Positions 9,141 through 19,230 are shown, counted from the stretch's first letter. The stretch: DNA of 64,000 bases from Paludibacteraceae bacterium (GCA_028694915.1 JAQVJY010000010.1:1-64000), one strand, 5' to 3'. Made by a program: numbers and translations. The notes: a model not told the origin generated them from the letters alone.

Positions 9141-9449
9141 ATGGGAAATGAAGAAGATATTAAAGATGAATTCCCTGATGTTACGAAAACAATCTTTAAG
9201 ATTACGGAGGATTATGACTGCGAGGATGTCAATTATAATGATGCAATACAAGTATTTTATGCGAATAACTCGGGAAATGGATATTGTTGTTTCTTTAATA
9301 AACAAGGAATTTTAATACCAAATTCTACTTTACCCGGACATGTAAAACAACCAGATGGCTCCTTGGCATGCGAATTAATAGTTATAGATTCAGATAAACA
9401 AACAAAAATAAGATATGATCAGCTTAATAACAAATTGATCAAAGAATAA
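9141..9449 (+). CDS. Hypothetical protein, first gene of an accessory pair
   Basis: A 102-residue acidic, soluble protein without signal peptide or membrane helix. I do not recognise the family. It has a glycine-rich GNGYCCFFNKQGIL segment in the middle, and alternating hydrophobic stretches (IQVFYANN, LACELIVIDSD) suggest a small mostly-beta fold. The very strong Shine-Dalgarno, AT-rich composition and placement between two core genes make it a likely acquired gene. It is followed after two bases by another small gene, so the two are translationally linked. A toxin/antitoxin or immunity-type pair is possible by layout only. Confidence 0.65.
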   Translation: MGNEEDIKDEFPDVTKTIFKITEDYDCEDVNYNDAIQVFYANNSGNGYCCFFNKQGILIPNSTLPGHVKQPDGSLACELIVIDSDKQTKIRYDQLNNKLIKE

Positions 9450-9451
9450 TT

Positions 9452-9688
9452 ATGCCAATAGAAGAGAGACAAAATGAATATAACGTACTTATGTACTTAT
9501 TTCACAATCCAGGGTCAGTTAGTATTTGTCCTGATCTAAATAGTGATTCCTTAGCTAGTGATATAAAGGTTATTTGTGATAATCTATTTAATCAAGATTG
9601 TATTCGTTATATAGATGAGTATAACGTAGAAATAACACAACATGGGAAAGAAGACTTTATAAAAAGAAGTCCGGATTTAATGCATTGA
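9452..9688 (+). CDS. Small protein, possible winged-helix fold
   Basis: A 78-residue protein beginning two bases after the upstream gene. The order helix (RQNEYNVLMYLFHNP), helix (LASDIKVICDNLFNQ), then DCIRYIDEYNVEITQHGKEDFI looks like a winged helix, where the last part would be the beta wing ('I-x-x-T-x-x-G' form). No family was recognised. A DNA-binding regulator of the pair, or an antitoxin, would suit the layout, but this is inference. It ends before a hairpin terminator that also serves gcvT. Confidence 0.6.
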   Translation: MPIEERQNEYNVLMYLFHNPGSVSICPDLNSDSLASDIKVICDNLFNQDCIRYIDEYNVEITQHGKEDFIKRSPDLMH

Positions 9689-9731
9689 GGTTTATACGAC
9701 ACAAAACAAGGAGATTAAAAATAGTAAGTAA

Positions 9732-9761
9732 AAAACGCATTGATTTGATTCAATGCGTTTT
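9732..9761. terminator. Bidirectional terminator
   Basis: Perfect 12-base stem AAAACGCATTGA (9732-9743) with TCAATGCGTTTT (9750-9761) and a six-base loop, between the accessory pair and convergent gcvT. Confidence 0.9.
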
Positions 9762-9782
9762 CTTGAGTTTATATCAGTTGGC

Positions 9783-10871
9783 TTACTTTCTAAACGGAGG
9801 TTTTACGACGATTGCTTTTAGTTCTTTGTTGCGTATAGATACCGCAATTTCGGTGCCTATTTTGGCGTATGGTGTTTGTACGTAACCCAATCCAATGCCA
9901 ATTTTACGTGTTGGCGACATGGTTCCAGATGTTACGCGGCCAATAACAGTGCCTTTTCCATCGGTAAGTTCGTAGTCGGCACGTGGAATGCCGCGGTCTA
10001 TCAATTCAAAACCTATCAATTTGCGAGAAACGCCTTCGGCGCGTTGTCTGACGTATAAATCACCATCTATTAACGGTTTACCTTCGGCAAGTTTGGTAAT
10101 CCATCCCAATCCTGCTTCGATAGGTGATGTCGTATCGTCAATTTCGTGTCCGTAGAGCGAAAAGCCCATTTCCAAACGAAGTGTGTCGCGTGCGCCAAGT
10201 CCAATTGGTTTAATGTCGTATGGTTTTCCTGCCTCAAAAATGGCGTGCCAGAGTTGTTCGCCAAATTGTGGATAGAAGTAGAGTTCAAAACCGCCAGCTC
10301 CCGTGTAGCCAGTATTTGAAATAATTACATCGTCAACGCCAGCTAATGTACCTGTCGTAAAGGCATAATAAGGTATTTCGTTTAAGTTGACGGACGTTAA
10401 TTGTTGCAATAATTCCGCAGCTTTAGGTCCTTGAATAGCGAGTTGTGCCATTCTGTCCGACGCATTTTCGAGTATGGCGCCTTCTGCATTATTGGCATTT
10501 ACCCATTCCCAGTCTTTATCAATATTGGCAGCATTTACTACCAGTAGATATTTTTCGGTTTCGTAGTGGTATACAATTAAATCGTCCACAATGCCACCTT
10601 TACCATTTGGAAAACAGTTGTATTGCGCTTTGCCAATAGGAATAGCCGTGATATCGTTGCTACACACTTTTTGTAAAAATGGAAGAGCCTGTGGCCCTTT
10701 GACCCAAAATTCGCCCATGTGCGACACATCAAACACACCAACACTGTTTACCACAGTCATGTGCTCGTCTATAATGCCAGTGTTGTATTCAATAGGCATA
10801 TTGTAACCCGCAAATTCGTGCATTTTAGCACCTAAAGCGATGTGAATATCTGTAAATGGAGTTGTTTTCAT
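9783..10871 (-). CDS. gcvT: Glycine cleavage system aminomethyltransferase (T protein)
   Basis: Transfers the methylene group from the lipoyl-bound intermediate of the H protein to tetrahydrofolate. The 362-residue protein carries [13 protein letters not shown] near the start, [27 protein letters not shown] (folate-site signature) and [13 protein letters not shown], and the C-terminal [16 protein letters not shown] barrel. Length fits the family. It is 27 bases downstream of pepT on the same strand, so they likely share the pepT promoter. The other gcv genes are not in the window; scattered gcv genes are common in Bacteroidota. No glycine riboswitch was seen. Confidence 0.95.
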   Translation of the reverse strand: MKTTPFTDIHIALGAKMHEFAGYNMPIEYNTGIIDEHMTVVNSVGVFDVSHMGEFWVKGPQALPFLQKVCSNDITAIPIGKAQYNCFPNGKGGIVDDLIVYHYETEKYLLVVNAANIDKDWEWVNANNAEGAILENASDRMAQLAIQGPKAAELLQQLTSVNLNEIPYYAFTTGTLAGVDDVIISNTGYTGAGGFELYFYPQFGEQLWHAIFEAGKPYDIKPIGLGARDTLRLEMGFSLYGHEIDDTTSPIEAGLGWITKLAEGKPLIDGDLYVRQRAEGVSRKLIGFELIDRGIPRADYELTDGKGTVIGRVTSGTMSPTRKIGIGLGYVQTPYAKIGTEIAVSIRNKELKAIVVKPPFRK

Positions 10872-10898
10872 AGTTTTTTATTACAACGGAAATGCTGT

Positions 10899-12116
10899 TT
10901 ATTTTACCATTTTTACAATATTGAGAATAACCTCTGTTGCTTTTTCCATCGATTGAATAGGTACAAATTCGTAACGACCGTGGAAATTATGTCCGCCAGC
11001 AAAAATGTTAGGGCAGGGAAGTCCTTTAAACGACAATTGTGCGCCATCTGTGCCACCACGAATTGGTTTTACTTGAGGTTTTACGCCTGCAGCTTCCATA
11101 GCAGCAAACGCCAAGTCGATAATATGCATCACTGGTTCAATTTTTTCGCGCATGTTGTAGTATTGATCTTTCAATTCAACACTCGCTGTACCAGCACCAA
11201 ATTCGGCATTTATTTTATTTACTAAATGTTGAATTTCAGCTTTGCGGCTTTCAAAGCGAGCACGGTCATGATCGCGAATGATATAAGTAAGTGTAGAACT
11301 TTCCACATCGCCTTGCATGCCAACTAAATGATAAAAACCTTCGTAGTTTTCGGTATGTTCTGGTGTTTCGTGGCGTGGTAGCATAGTGGCAAATTGGTGT
11401 GCTACACGCATGGAATTCAGCATTTTATGTTTGGCATAACCCGGGTGCACATTTCGTCCTTTGAATGTTATTTTAGCTGAAGCCGCGTTGAAATTTTCAT
11501 ATTCTAATTCGCCAATTTCGCCTCCGTCCATGGTATAAGCCCAGTCGGCGCCAAATTTTTCAACATCGAAATGGTGAGGACCTTGACCTATTTCTTCATC
11601 AGGTGTAAACGCCACACGCACTTTGCCATGTTTTATTTCAGGATGTTTTACTAAATAATCCATAGCAGTCATGATTTCAGCGATACCGGCTTTATCGTCC
11701 GCCCCTAGCAATGTGCGTCCGTTGGTCACAATTAAATCTTGTCCTACATACAGTTTGAGTTCTGGAAATTGTTCAGTCGATAAAACAATAGCATCTTCAG
11801 CATTCAGTAAAATATCGTTGCCGTTGTATTTTTCTACAATGCGTGGTTGCACATGTTTCCCAGTCATATCAGGAGCGGTATCCAAATGCGCTATAAATCC
11901 TAAAGTTGGTATTTTTTCATCGGAATTGGCTGGTAATGTAGCCATTACGTAACCGTTTTTATCCACTTCAGCGTCTTTTAGCCCAATTGATTTGAGTTCT
12001 TCCACTAAGTAATTTGCAAAAATCATTTGTCCAGGAGTACTCGGCGTAAGTCCTGTTGTGTCGTCAGAGGTGGTGGCGAACGTTACGTATTTTAAAAAGC
12101 GTTCAGTAAGCGTCAT
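10899..12116 (-). CDS. pepT: Peptidase T (tripeptidase)
   Basis: Zinc aminopeptidase of the M20B family that removes N-terminal residues from tripeptides in the cytoplasm. The 405-residue sequence shows the metal/catalytic motifs IAHLDTAPD (His77, Asp79), [31 protein letters not shown] and the [20 protein letters not shown] late motif, and the lid domain with [14 protein letters not shown]. Start and length are standard. First gene of a two-gene operon with gcvT. Confidence 0.95.
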   Translation of the reverse strand: MTLTERFLKYVTFATTSDDTTGLTPSTPGQMIFANYLVEELKSIGLKDAEVDKNGYVMATLPANSDEKIPTLGFIAHLDTAPDMTGKHVQPRIVEKYNGNDILLNAEDAIVLSTEQFPELKLYVGQDLIVTNGRTLLGADDKAGIAEIMTAMDYLVKHPEIKHGKVRVAFTPDEEIGQGPHHFDVEKFGADWAYTMDGGEIGELEYENFNAASAKITFKGRNVHPGYAKHKMLNSMRVAHQFATMLPRHETPEHTENYEGFYHLVGMQGDVESSTLTYIIRDHDRARFESRKAEIQHLVNKINAEFGAGTASVELKDQYYNMREKIEPVMHIIDLAFAAMEAAGVKPQVKPIRGGTDGAQLSFKGLPCPNIFAGGHNFHGRYEFVPIQSMEKATEVILNIVKMVK

Positions 12117-12150
12117 GCTAATGTTTATTTTAAGGTTGTTATTGTGCTTG

Positions 12151-12181
12151 CAAAGTTACTTTTTTTGCTTTGATAAAACAA
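12151..12181 (-). promoter_or_regulatory. pepT-gcvT promoter
   Basis: On the minus strand TTG (12179-12181), a 20-base spacer and TAACTTTG (12151-12158): a perfect match to the Bacteroidota consensus, about 35 bases upstream of the pepT ATG. Confidence 0.82.
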
Positions 12182-12207
12182 TTATAAATGGTCAAAAAAA
12201 TGTACTC

Positions 12208-15036
12208 TTAGCGGTTACATAAATTTTTAAAATGACAATATTCACACAGTTTGGTATCTGTACATTGTGTGAATGGTTTTTCAGAATTAAAAATATCTGA
12301 TAAACAATTTGTTAAACCTGTTTCAAAAGAGGCTTTAAATACATTGTAATCTGTCACAATTTCCTGCTCACTTTTCGATGGACTGTATTTAATTTGGTAA
12401 TTTTCAAGGTCTCGTAAACTATAAATACTTGGTTTTAGCTGTTTCGCTGTCTTGCAGTTTAGCTGGTACAGCATGGCGTAGAAAAATGTTTGTAGCACGG
12501 CTTTAGGTCTTTTGTCATTCGTGCTATTAAATAAATCGTCGATATTCTGAAATTCAGTGCTCGCTTTGCCTGTTTTGTAATCTACAATGTGTGTTACGTT
12601 TTGCTGTTCGTCTACGCGGTCAATAATTCCTTTTAGATTTACCGATAGTCCATTTTCTAATGTAAGTGCAGTTGTTAGCGATAATTCAGTCTCCAGATAT
12701 AGAAAAGGTGCCCGTATACGTTGGTCAAATTGCAGCGTTTGTATGACGTATGCTTTTATAATATTGGCAATCAGTAAATTTTCGCCCAATAGCGGCATGT
12801 TTGTTTTATTTTTGTAAAACGTTTTATTGAATGCCGCGTGGATGTAATTATCTAACGAAATAGCTCCTTGAATAAGTTCTTTGATAATCTCCTTAGTGAC
12901 TATTTGTCCTTTGTAAGGCTTGTATACCGACTCCATGACGGCGTGAAAGAGTGTACCAAATGTGTTCGATTCTATGGTTTCACTCACAGCATCAGGCGGA
13001 GTTAAGGCTTCTATTTTAGAAAAATAAAAGCGAAGTGGACAATCAATGTAATTATTGATGTCGCTTGCAGCAATGGCTTTCCCTGAATCAGCTTGTGTGA
13101 AAAGAGCTAGTCGTTCTAGAATTCGCTCATCTTTGACAACGACAATAGGCTCTGTTTTTTTTGACGACACACTATAACTAACTGCTTTATGAACAATCGG
13201 TAGTTGGTATAGATATTCCAATTGGGCTGCGTAACGGCTCAATTCTTCGTGTTGCCCATCGGTGCGGGAATCGTAGAGTAGAAATACACGTTTTGCGCGG
13301 TAAATCATGCGGTAAAAATTGTATGCAAAAATAGCATCGTGATATTCGTAAGTTGGCAGTCCAAATGCACGACGTAAACTATATGGGATGACCGATGGAT
13401 TGTTATTTTTTCGTGGAAAAACACCTTCGTTAAAGGAGGTGATAATCAAATTATCGAAATCTAACGCACGGGTTTCCAAAGTACCCATAAGTTGTAATCC
13501 TTGCAGTGGCTCGCCTTTAAAAGCAATGGTGATATTGCTTGTGAGTTGTTTCAATAATTTGAAAAATGTATCGGTTGAAAGGCTTACATGTGTCTGTTTC
13601 AGATTGTCCTCCAAACGATTAATAGCTGCTTGATAATGAGCAAAATATTCCGCATCTAATTGTCTATTGGCATCACTGTAAGTGTGTTCCGAAAGCAATT
13701 GTGTAATGGTTGAAAAATAGGCGATGAATTCGCTTGTTTCGGTAATAGGCGCAAACAAGGCATCGAACAATTTATTCTTATTTAATTCATCATGGCTGAT
13801 TAAAAACAAATTGTCTTTGTGAATTTTTACCGTCATTTGTTCCACGTCATTTGCTGCATAATCCACAATGTAAGGATGGTTGAGAATTGCTAACACATGT
13901 TTGTAATAAAAGTGTGGTTTTCCATCTATCAAACGACCATTTTTTTGCAAAGCCGCCAAGTGATCCATGAGTGCTGCTATAGGTGTGAGCGACAAAGGAT
14001 AACCCATAGTTATATTAATCGTGTCGATACTTTCGGGAATGGCATGTAACATGGGAATTAGCAACTGTTCATCGGGCAAAACAATGGCCGTTTTGAGTCC
14101 AACTGATTCCTGTTGTTTGCTTTGCAACTGCTCTAAAATAGTGTACACTTGCTTGGTTTGACCTACATCTGAAGGTATGGCTATCAGTTCCACGTGACGC
14201 TCCAAATTGGTGTTTGGTTCGTCAAGCTCGAATTCGGAATGAAATTTGGCTTCGTTTTCTGGTATAAATTGATTTGCCACATTGCCTGCTGTTCTAATTT
14301 CAGGCGATTGATAATCAAAATAATAATCGCCAATGCCCAATTGCTGGTATTTTTTGAAAATTTGTTCTTCGGTGGCTGTGAGGGCATTAAAACCAACAAA
14401 AATAACTCGTTTGTAGGTTACTGCTAAAGGCGCTTTACTTTCGGCTACGTCTCTAAAAATCATGCCGTCGTAGGCAATGCCTTGTGATCGTAAATCATCT
14501 CTGAATGTGTTGTATAGCTTAAATAAACCGCTCCACATTTCCACAAATTGTGTTTCCAAATTGCGCCCATGTTCTTTTAAGAAATAACCCCAAAATTGCT
14601 TAATAATTGCTTTTTGTTCATCACTCATCCAACTTAAATCGCCCTCAATATCTTTGATGTCGCTGATGTTCTGAAATAGCTGTTTGGCATCTATGAGGTA
14701 TTTATCTATTTCATTGAAATCGGATAATAGCATATCGCCTAAAAATAGGAATGTATCGAAGGTTTCTTCTTCACTTACTACTTTCTTAAAGCTATTGTAT
14801 AAGATGAACAATAGGGTGATTTTATCAGCTTGAAGTAAAGTGGAATCTTTCAGAAATAGATCGTTAATGGCTACAATGTCGGGAGCAAATAGGGGCTTGT
14901 TAGCCACTTTGGCCAACGCCTTACGAAAAAATAAGCCTGCACGGCGATTAGGGAAGACAAAGGCGAATTCACTCAGTTCCTCTCCGTAGGTGTTGTAATA
15001 TCGCTCGGCTAGTTGTTCCAGAAAAGGTGTCATCAT
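12208..15036 (-). CDS. AddB-like PD-(D/E)XK nuclease/helicase-fold protein
   Basis: A 942-residue protein of the AddB/RexB group that acts with an AddA/UvrD-type helicase in processing double-strand ends for recombination. The N-terminus has FAFVFPNRRAGLFFRKAL, the degenerate helicase-like start typical of Bacteroidota AddB-like proteins. The C-terminal nuclease has IDRVDE followed by HIVDYKTGK, the PD-(D/E)XK core. A Cys in YIDCPLRFYFSK together with the CEYCHFKNLC cluster at the end can make the four-Cys iron-sulfur staple known from AddB. The helicase partner is not visible nearby. Either of two adjacent ATGs (15036 or 15033) could be the start. Confidence 0.85.
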   Translation of the reverse strand: MMTPFLEQLAERYYNTYGEELSEFAFVFPNRRAGLFFRKALAKVANKPLFAPDIVAINDLFLKDSTLLQADKITLLFILYNSFKKVVSEEETFDTFLFLGDMLLSDFNEIDKYLIDAKQLFQNISDIKDIEGDLSWMSDEQKAIIKQFWGYFLKEHGRNLETQFVEMWSGLFKLYNTFRDDLRSQGIAYDGMIFRDVAESKAPLAVTYKRVIFVGFNALTATEEQIFKKYQQLGIGDYYFDYQSPEIRTAGNVANQFIPENEAKFHSEFELDEPNTNLERHVELIAIPSDVGQTKQVYTILEQLQSKQQESVGLKTAIVLPDEQLLIPMLHAIPESIDTINITMGYPLSLTPIAALMDHLAALQKNGRLIDGKPHFYYKHVLAILNHPYIVDYAANDVEQMTVKIHKDNLFLISHDELNKNKLFDALFAPITETSEFIAYFSTITQLLSEHTYSDANRQLDAEYFAHYQAAINRLEDNLKQTHVSLSTDTFFKLLKQLTSNITIAFKGEPLQGLQLMGTLETRALDFDNLIITSFNEGVFPRKNNNPSVIPYSLRRAFGLPTYEYHDAIFAYNFYRMIYRAKRVFLLYDSRTDGQHEELSRYAAQLEYLYQLPIVHKAVSYSVSSKKTEPIVVVKDERILERLALFTQADSGKAIAASDINNYIDCPLRFYFSKIEALTPPDAVSETIESNTFGTLFHAVMESVYKPYKGQIVTKEIIKELIQGAISLDNYIHAAFNKTFYKNKTNMPLLGENLLIANIIKAYVIQTLQFDQRIRAPFLYLETELSLTTALTLENGLSVNLKGIIDRVDEQQNVTHIVDYKTGKASTEFQNIDDLFNSTNDKRPKAVLQTFFYAMLYQLNCKTAKQLKPSIYSLRDLENYQIKYSPSKSEQEIVTDYNVFKASFETGLTNCLSDIFNSEKPFTQCTDTKLCEYCHFKNLCNR

Positions 15037-15227
15037 CTGTTTCGTTGTTGTATTTTTGAAGGCACTAAATTACAAAAAAATGTGTAATGATGGTCTTTAA
15101 TTTTAAATAAAAATCATATCAACGTGAGTTTCATTTGCTTTTTGTGGAAATAACAAATAACCTTGCAGCGTTTTAGCTTTGTATTGCATCATCTCAATTG
15201 TAAACACCATTTTAATTTTCATACGCT

Positions 15228-15986
15228 ATGAATAAAATCAAGTACCGTTTTGTGTCGATGTTGCTCGTGGTATTTACCAGTGCAATATTTGTATCGTGTT
15301 TGAACGAGTCAGAACCTGTTGAACCATACACCATTGCCGTGTGGACAGCGCAACGTGCTCAGGACCAACAGTTGTATTTTATGGCCGATGATGATTCTAC
15401 TACGTTTGTGCCTAGTTATACATTGTCTTATCCCGACTCTTTATTGGGAAAACGCTGTTACGTGGAATTTAATTTACGTACCCAGAAAAAAGAGGGTTAC
15501 ACGTATGTGGTGGATGTGCGTTATATTCAATCGGTACCAACTTGGAGTCTGTTTGATATTCATACAGCCAATCAAAGTGATAGTTTAGGTAATGATCCCA
15601 CAAATATAATGGTGGCTTGGGTGAGTGGCAATTACCTTAATATGATGTATCAATATTATGGCACAGGCACTATTAAACATAGTTTTACCTTAGCACGTAA
15701 CTATTTGAGTACAGAAACAGTACCTGATTCAGTGATTAATTTAGAATTTAGACACAATAGGAAGTTGGATCAGGCAGGACAACGCTACGATCACGTAGCA
15801 TCATTTGATATCAGTTCTTTAGCTGTCGATAAAACTACTGATTTTTACATTAATATCAAGTATTATCATCCTAATGGTTACTACAATTCATTTAAAATTA
15901 AAGTGCCTATTGCTAACATAAAGCAACCTGTACCATTTTATATCGGTCGTCCGTTTCACTTGTCAGAGTGGGACGTAGCTAACTAA
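15228..15986 (+). CDS. NigD-like lipoprotein
   Basis: A 252-residue protein with a lipoprotein-type signal peptide ending IFVSC (Cys24). The body shows the NigD-like layout: a short beta domain (YFMADDDSTTFVPS, GKRCYVEFNLR) followed by a beta-sandwich part with SGNYLNMMYQYYG and LEFRHNR segments. NigD-like proteins are Bacteroidales cell-surface lipoproteins of unknown function, some linked to bacteriocin loci. It stands alone between a divergent nuclease gene and a strong terminator; a TAGCTTTG element at 15174-15181 may be its -7 box, but a -33 partner at the right distance is absent. Confidence 0.75.
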   Translation: MNKIKYRFVSMLLVVFTSAIFVSCLNESEPVEPYTIAVWTAQRAQDQQLYFMADDDSTTFVPSYTLSYPDSLLGKRCYVEFNLRTQKKEGYTYVVDVRYIQSVPTWSLFDIHTANQSDSLGNDPTNIMVAWVSGNYLNMMYQYYGTGTIKHSFTLARNYLSTETVPDSVINLEFRHNRKLDQAGQRYDHVASFDISSLAVDKTTDFYINIKYYHPNGYYNSFKIKVPIANIKQPVPFYIGRPFHLSEWDVAN

Positions 15987-16002
15987 TTAAAAGTATTGTA
16001 TT

Positions 16003-16043
16003 AAAAGAGAGATTGTTTGTTGAAAACTTCTCTCTTTTTTTTT
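16003..16043 (+). terminator. Rho-independent terminator of the NigD-like gene
   Basis: AAAAGAGAGA (16003-16012) pairs with TCTCTCTTTT (16029-16038), followed by a T tract up to 16043. The T tract runs into the -33 element of the next promoter. Confidence 0.88.
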
Positions 16044-16074
16044 GACGGTATATTGAAATAATTCTTACATTTGC
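16041..16074 (+). promoter_or_regulatory. Promoter of the acyl-CoA ligase gene
   Basis: TTTG at 16041-16044, a 21-base spacer and TACATTTGC at 16066-16074 match the Bacteroidota consensus fully. The -33 element is made from the end of the preceding terminator's T tract. Confidence 0.85.
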
Positions 16075-16127
16075 ATAATTTCTTAGAAAATTGGTGGAAA
16101 ACCAAAACAATTTAACTTATTAAAATT

Positions 16128-17882
16128 ATGGAAGTAACACGTCTTATTGACTTGCTGCCATACTATTTGGAGCATCATCCAAATCAAGATGCAGCATTGG
16201 CAGCCAAACGTAATGGCGAATGGATTAAAATCAGTATTCAGCAATACGTTGAAACAGTTAACAATTTGTCGTATGGTTTTATGGAGCTTGGTATAGTTCC
16301 GGGTGACAAGGTTGCTATTATCAGTTCTAATCGCCCAGAATGGAATATGCTCGATATGGCTGTGATGCAGTGTGGCGCTATTAGTGTACCAATTTATCCT
16401 ACCATTAGTCAATCCGACTACAAGTATATTTTAAATCATGCCGAAATTAAATTAATCTTTATCGAAGGTAAAGAACTGCGTACAAAGATCGAACCAGTTT
16501 TACCTGAAGTGAAGTCAATCAAGCATGTATATACATTTATGGATCAAGGTGTTTATCCTTATTTCGACCAATTGGTTGAGTTAGGCAAAGCACATCCACA
16601 GCCAGAAGCATTGAAAAAAATTATGGATGGCATTGACAAAATGGATATGGCCACCATTATTTACACGTCAGGTACTACTGGAAATCCTAAAGGGGTGATG
16701 TTAAGTCATAATAATGTGGTTCAAAATTTCTACAATGTGCGTAATACGCCTGCACCTTGGAATAAAACCGCTTTAAGTTTCTTGCCGTTGTGCCATGCCT
16801 ACGAGCGTATGATGGTCTATTTGTATCAGTATTTGGGTATTTCGGTGTATTATGCCGAAAGTTTGGCTACCATTGCCGACAATATCAAAGAGATAAACCC
16901 AACGTTTATGACGTGCGTACCTCGTTTGCTCGAAAAAATATATGATAAATTGTATATGTCGGGTAAAAAATTGCCACTTCCACAACGTTTAATTTACTAT
17001 TGGGCATTTAATTTGGCTACGCGTTATAAGATTGAAAATATGTCATCTTGGTATCGTGTGCGTCATAAATTGGCTGATAAATTGATTTATTCAAAATGGC
17101 GTACTGCACTTGGTGGTAATTTTGATATCGTTGTGTCTGGTGGTTCTGCAATTCAACCTCACATGTCGGCTTTCTTCTCGGCTATGGGTATGCCCGTGTT
17201 CGAGGGTTATGGCTTGAGTGAGTCGTCACCTATTATTGCGGTTATGGATCGTTTGCCTGGTGGTCGTCGTTTTGGTTCAGTTGGTCATGCGTTACCTGGC
17301 ACAGAATTGAAAATTGGTCCGAATGATGAAATTTTATCACGTGGTCACAATGTGATGATGGGATATTACAAAGATCCTGAACTTACCGCTAAAGTGATAG
17401 ATGCTGATGGTTGGTTGCATACAGGAGATACTGGTCGCATCGAAAATGGGGCTTTAATTATTACGGGTCGGTTGAAAAATATTTTTAAAACCTCATTTGG
17501 AAAATATATCAATCCGCAAGTGATTGAGGCTAAATTCTGCGAGTCAGGTTTTATCGAAAACATGGTTGTTTTTGGTGAGAATAAAAAATTTGCAGCGGCT
17601 TTAATTGTACCCGATTTTATCTTTTTGAAAGCTTGGTGTAAGAAACATAAAATCAAGTTCACAACACCGGAAGAGATGATAAAAAACAAAGAAATTATTG
17701 CACGTTATCACAAAGAGGTTAAAAAACTGAATACCAATTTTGGTGACTGGGAACATATTAAGCGCTTTGAACTCATTGCTGACGAGTGGACGCAAAATAA
17801 TGTGCTAACTCCTACGTTAAAAGTAAAACGCAACGTTGTCGAAAAAATGTATGCTGAAACAATCGAAAAATTGTTTGCGTAA
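16128..17882 (+). CDS. Long-chain fatty acid--CoA ligase (AMP-forming)
   Basis: Activates fatty acids to acyl-CoA through an acyl-adenylate. The 584-residue protein has the ATP-binding loop TIIYTSGTTGNPKGVMLSHN (about residues 177-196), the adenine motif GYGLSESSPI, the hinge GWLHTGDTGRIENG and the GRLKNIFKTSFGKYINP region with the catalytic lysine surroundings. The long size and ESLATIADNIKEI segment fit the FadD15/long-chain group. It has its own strong promoter and terminator, so is a single-gene unit. Confidence 0.92.
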   Translation: MEVTRLIDLLPYYLEHHPNQDAALAAKRNGEWIKISIQQYVETVNNLSYGFMELGIVPGDKVAIISSNRPEWNMLDMAVMQCGAISVPIYPTISQSDYKYILNHAEIKLIFIEGKELRTKIEPVLPEVKSIKHVYTFMDQGVYPYFDQLVELGKAHPQPEALKKIMDGIDKMDMATIIYTSGTTGNPKGVMLSHNNVVQNFYNVRNTPAPWNKTALSFLPLCHAYERMMVYLYQYLGISVYYAESLATIADNIKEINPTFMTCVPRLLEKIYDKLYMSGKKLPLPQRLIYYWAFNLATRYKIENMSSWYRVRHKLADKLIYSKWRTALGGNFDIVVSGGSAIQPHMSAFFSAMGMPVFEGYGLSESSPIIAVMDRLPGGRRFGSVGHALPGTELKIGPNDEILSRGHNVMMGYYKDPELTAKVIDADGWLHTGDTGRIENGALIITGRLKNIFKTSFGKYINPQVIEAKFCESGFIENMVVFGENKKFAAALIVPDFIFLKAWCKKHKIKFTTPEEMIKNKEIIARYHKEVKKLNTNFGDWEHIKRFELIADEWTQNNVLTPTLKVKRNVVEKMYAETIEKLFA

Positions 17883-17896
17883 CCATTTGAATATAT

Positions 17897-17934
17897 AAAG
17901 AGGCGTGCTTTTGCCTAAGGCGTGCCTCTTTTTT
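17897..17934 (+). terminator. Rho-independent terminator
   Basis: AAAGAGGC (from 17897) pairs with GCCTCTTT (to about 17931), with extra internal pairing in the loop and a T run after it. Confidence 0.85.
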
Positions 17935-17947
17935 ACTATAACAAATT

Positions 17948-19207
17948 ATGAAAAAACTGATTTTAGTCTGCTTTTGTTTCTTTGCTCTTGGGGTAAATGC
18001 ACAATTTTCTGTGTCGTCTGATAATGCTTATTTACATAAGACCGATGTAGCCAATTTGGATGCACTGTTTATGTTTAATGGCATTTCTGCATTAACGGAA
18101 ATTACTTACACGGGGACTGAAACCGTACTCGAGTGGCAAACATTTGATGGTCAGTTTTACAGCAATTCAAAAACTATTTCGCCCGAAGACGCCACAGGTT
18201 ATGTTTTGAAAATCAATAATGTAGCCACTTATTCCATTTGGGTCATTGACTACAAAAAATATCCTATTTCTATTGCGTCGTTAACCGTGGTAGAGGCTGA
18301 CGATAAATGTGAGAATATTAAATTAATTCCTACTTATACGGCACCTGATTTGATTTATCAAGATAAAAATAAGGTAAGCCAGACATTACCGCGCGTATTT
18401 ACTTTGCGTTATCAAAATGTAGCGTTTGCTAATGACGCTTGGGAAGAACCAATGGCGAAAAGTTTTACAAAAACGCCTCCATTTACGGAGTTTGTAGTAA
18501 ATGCCCCTTTTTGCGACACCAAGTACAGTCTCGAAGCCGATACTTATGCCACAGAAATGAATATTGCCCCGCAAATGGTAGAAACTGCTTTGTATAAAGC
18601 CATTGCGATAGAAGCGCATGTAAAAGGAACTGTCTCGGAACGTACCGCCAAGAACGAATTGGAACGTTCTGGCGCTGATATTTCAGGCTCGGGCCCATTG
18701 GTGGTCGATTTTGAAAGTCGAGTGAATCCAATTTCTACTAATTTTTACGAATGGTTCATTTATAATCTCAAGTCGCCCAATAGTTATATTCGTTATACCG
18801 ATCGTGATTTTCGTTATACATTCACGGAATCAGGTTCGTACCGTGTAAAATTAGTGGCGGCTTCGTCCTCGTGTGAATATGTCGATTCTTTGGACATCAA
18901 AGTGTTGGAATCGTCTTTAGATGTTCCTAATATTTTCACACCTAATGGCGATGGAATTAATGATGAGTTTCGTGTGGTGTTTAAATCTTTGAAATCGTAC
19001 AACTGCCAAGTCTTTAATCGTTGGGGACGAAAAGTATTTTCCACCGATGATCCAGGAAAAGGCTGGGACGGTCGTATAAATGGACAAATGGCAGCTCCTG
19101 GAGCTTATTATTACGTGATTCAAGCTACTGGCACTGATTTGGATAACGAAGGTAATCCTATTAAATATAAGTTAAGTGGTGATATCAATTTGTTGCGTGG
19201 GAAATAA
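17948..19207 (+). CDS. Secreted protein with type B T9SS sorting domain
   Basis: A 419-residue exported protein. The N-terminus is a signal peptide (MKKLILVCFCFFALGVNA). The middle is beta-rich with a PKD-like segment (ESGSYRVKLVAASSSCEYVDS) just before the tail. The C-terminal ~85 residues are the gliding-motility-type C-terminal domain: VPNIFTPNGDGINDEF, VFNRWGRKVFS, GWDGRINGQMAAPGAYYYVI. This is the type B sorting signal that directs cargo to the type IX system, in line with sprA at the window start. No adhesin or enzyme domain was recognised in the middle. It follows the acyl-CoA ligase terminator by only 14 bases; no separate promoter was found, so expression may depend on read-through. 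Confidence 0.88.
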   Translation: MKKLILVCFCFFALGVNAQFSVSSDNAYLHKTDVANLDALFMFNGISALTEITYTGTETVLEWQTFDGQFYSNSKTISPEDATGYVLKINNVATYSIWVIDYKKYPISIASLTVVEADDKCENIKLIPTYTAPDLIYQDKNKVSQTLPRVFTLRYQNVAFANDAWEEPMAKSFTKTPPFTEFVVNAPFCDTKYSLEADTYATEMNIAPQMVETALYKAIAIEAHVKGTVSERTAKNELERSGADISGSGPLVVDFESRVNPISTNFYEWFIYNLKSPNSYIRYTDRDFRYTFTESGSYRVKLVAASSSCEYVDSLDIKVLESSLDVPNIFTPNGDGINDEFRVVFKSLKSYNCQVFNRWGRKVFSTDDPGKGWDGRINGQMAAPGAYYYVIQATGTDLDNEGNPIKYKLSGDINLLRGK

Positions 19208-19230
19208 TCAGAGTTGATATTCGTGTATAT

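Noticed and set aside
9685..9885. 66-residue + strand frame over the terminator and gcvT end
   Set aside because: It crosses a bidirectional terminator and then runs antisense to conserved gcvT sequence.
10872..12207. Glycine riboswitch for gcvT
   Set aside because: gcvT is preceded by only 27 bases after pepT, and the pepT leader is about 35 bases; there is no room for an aptamer.
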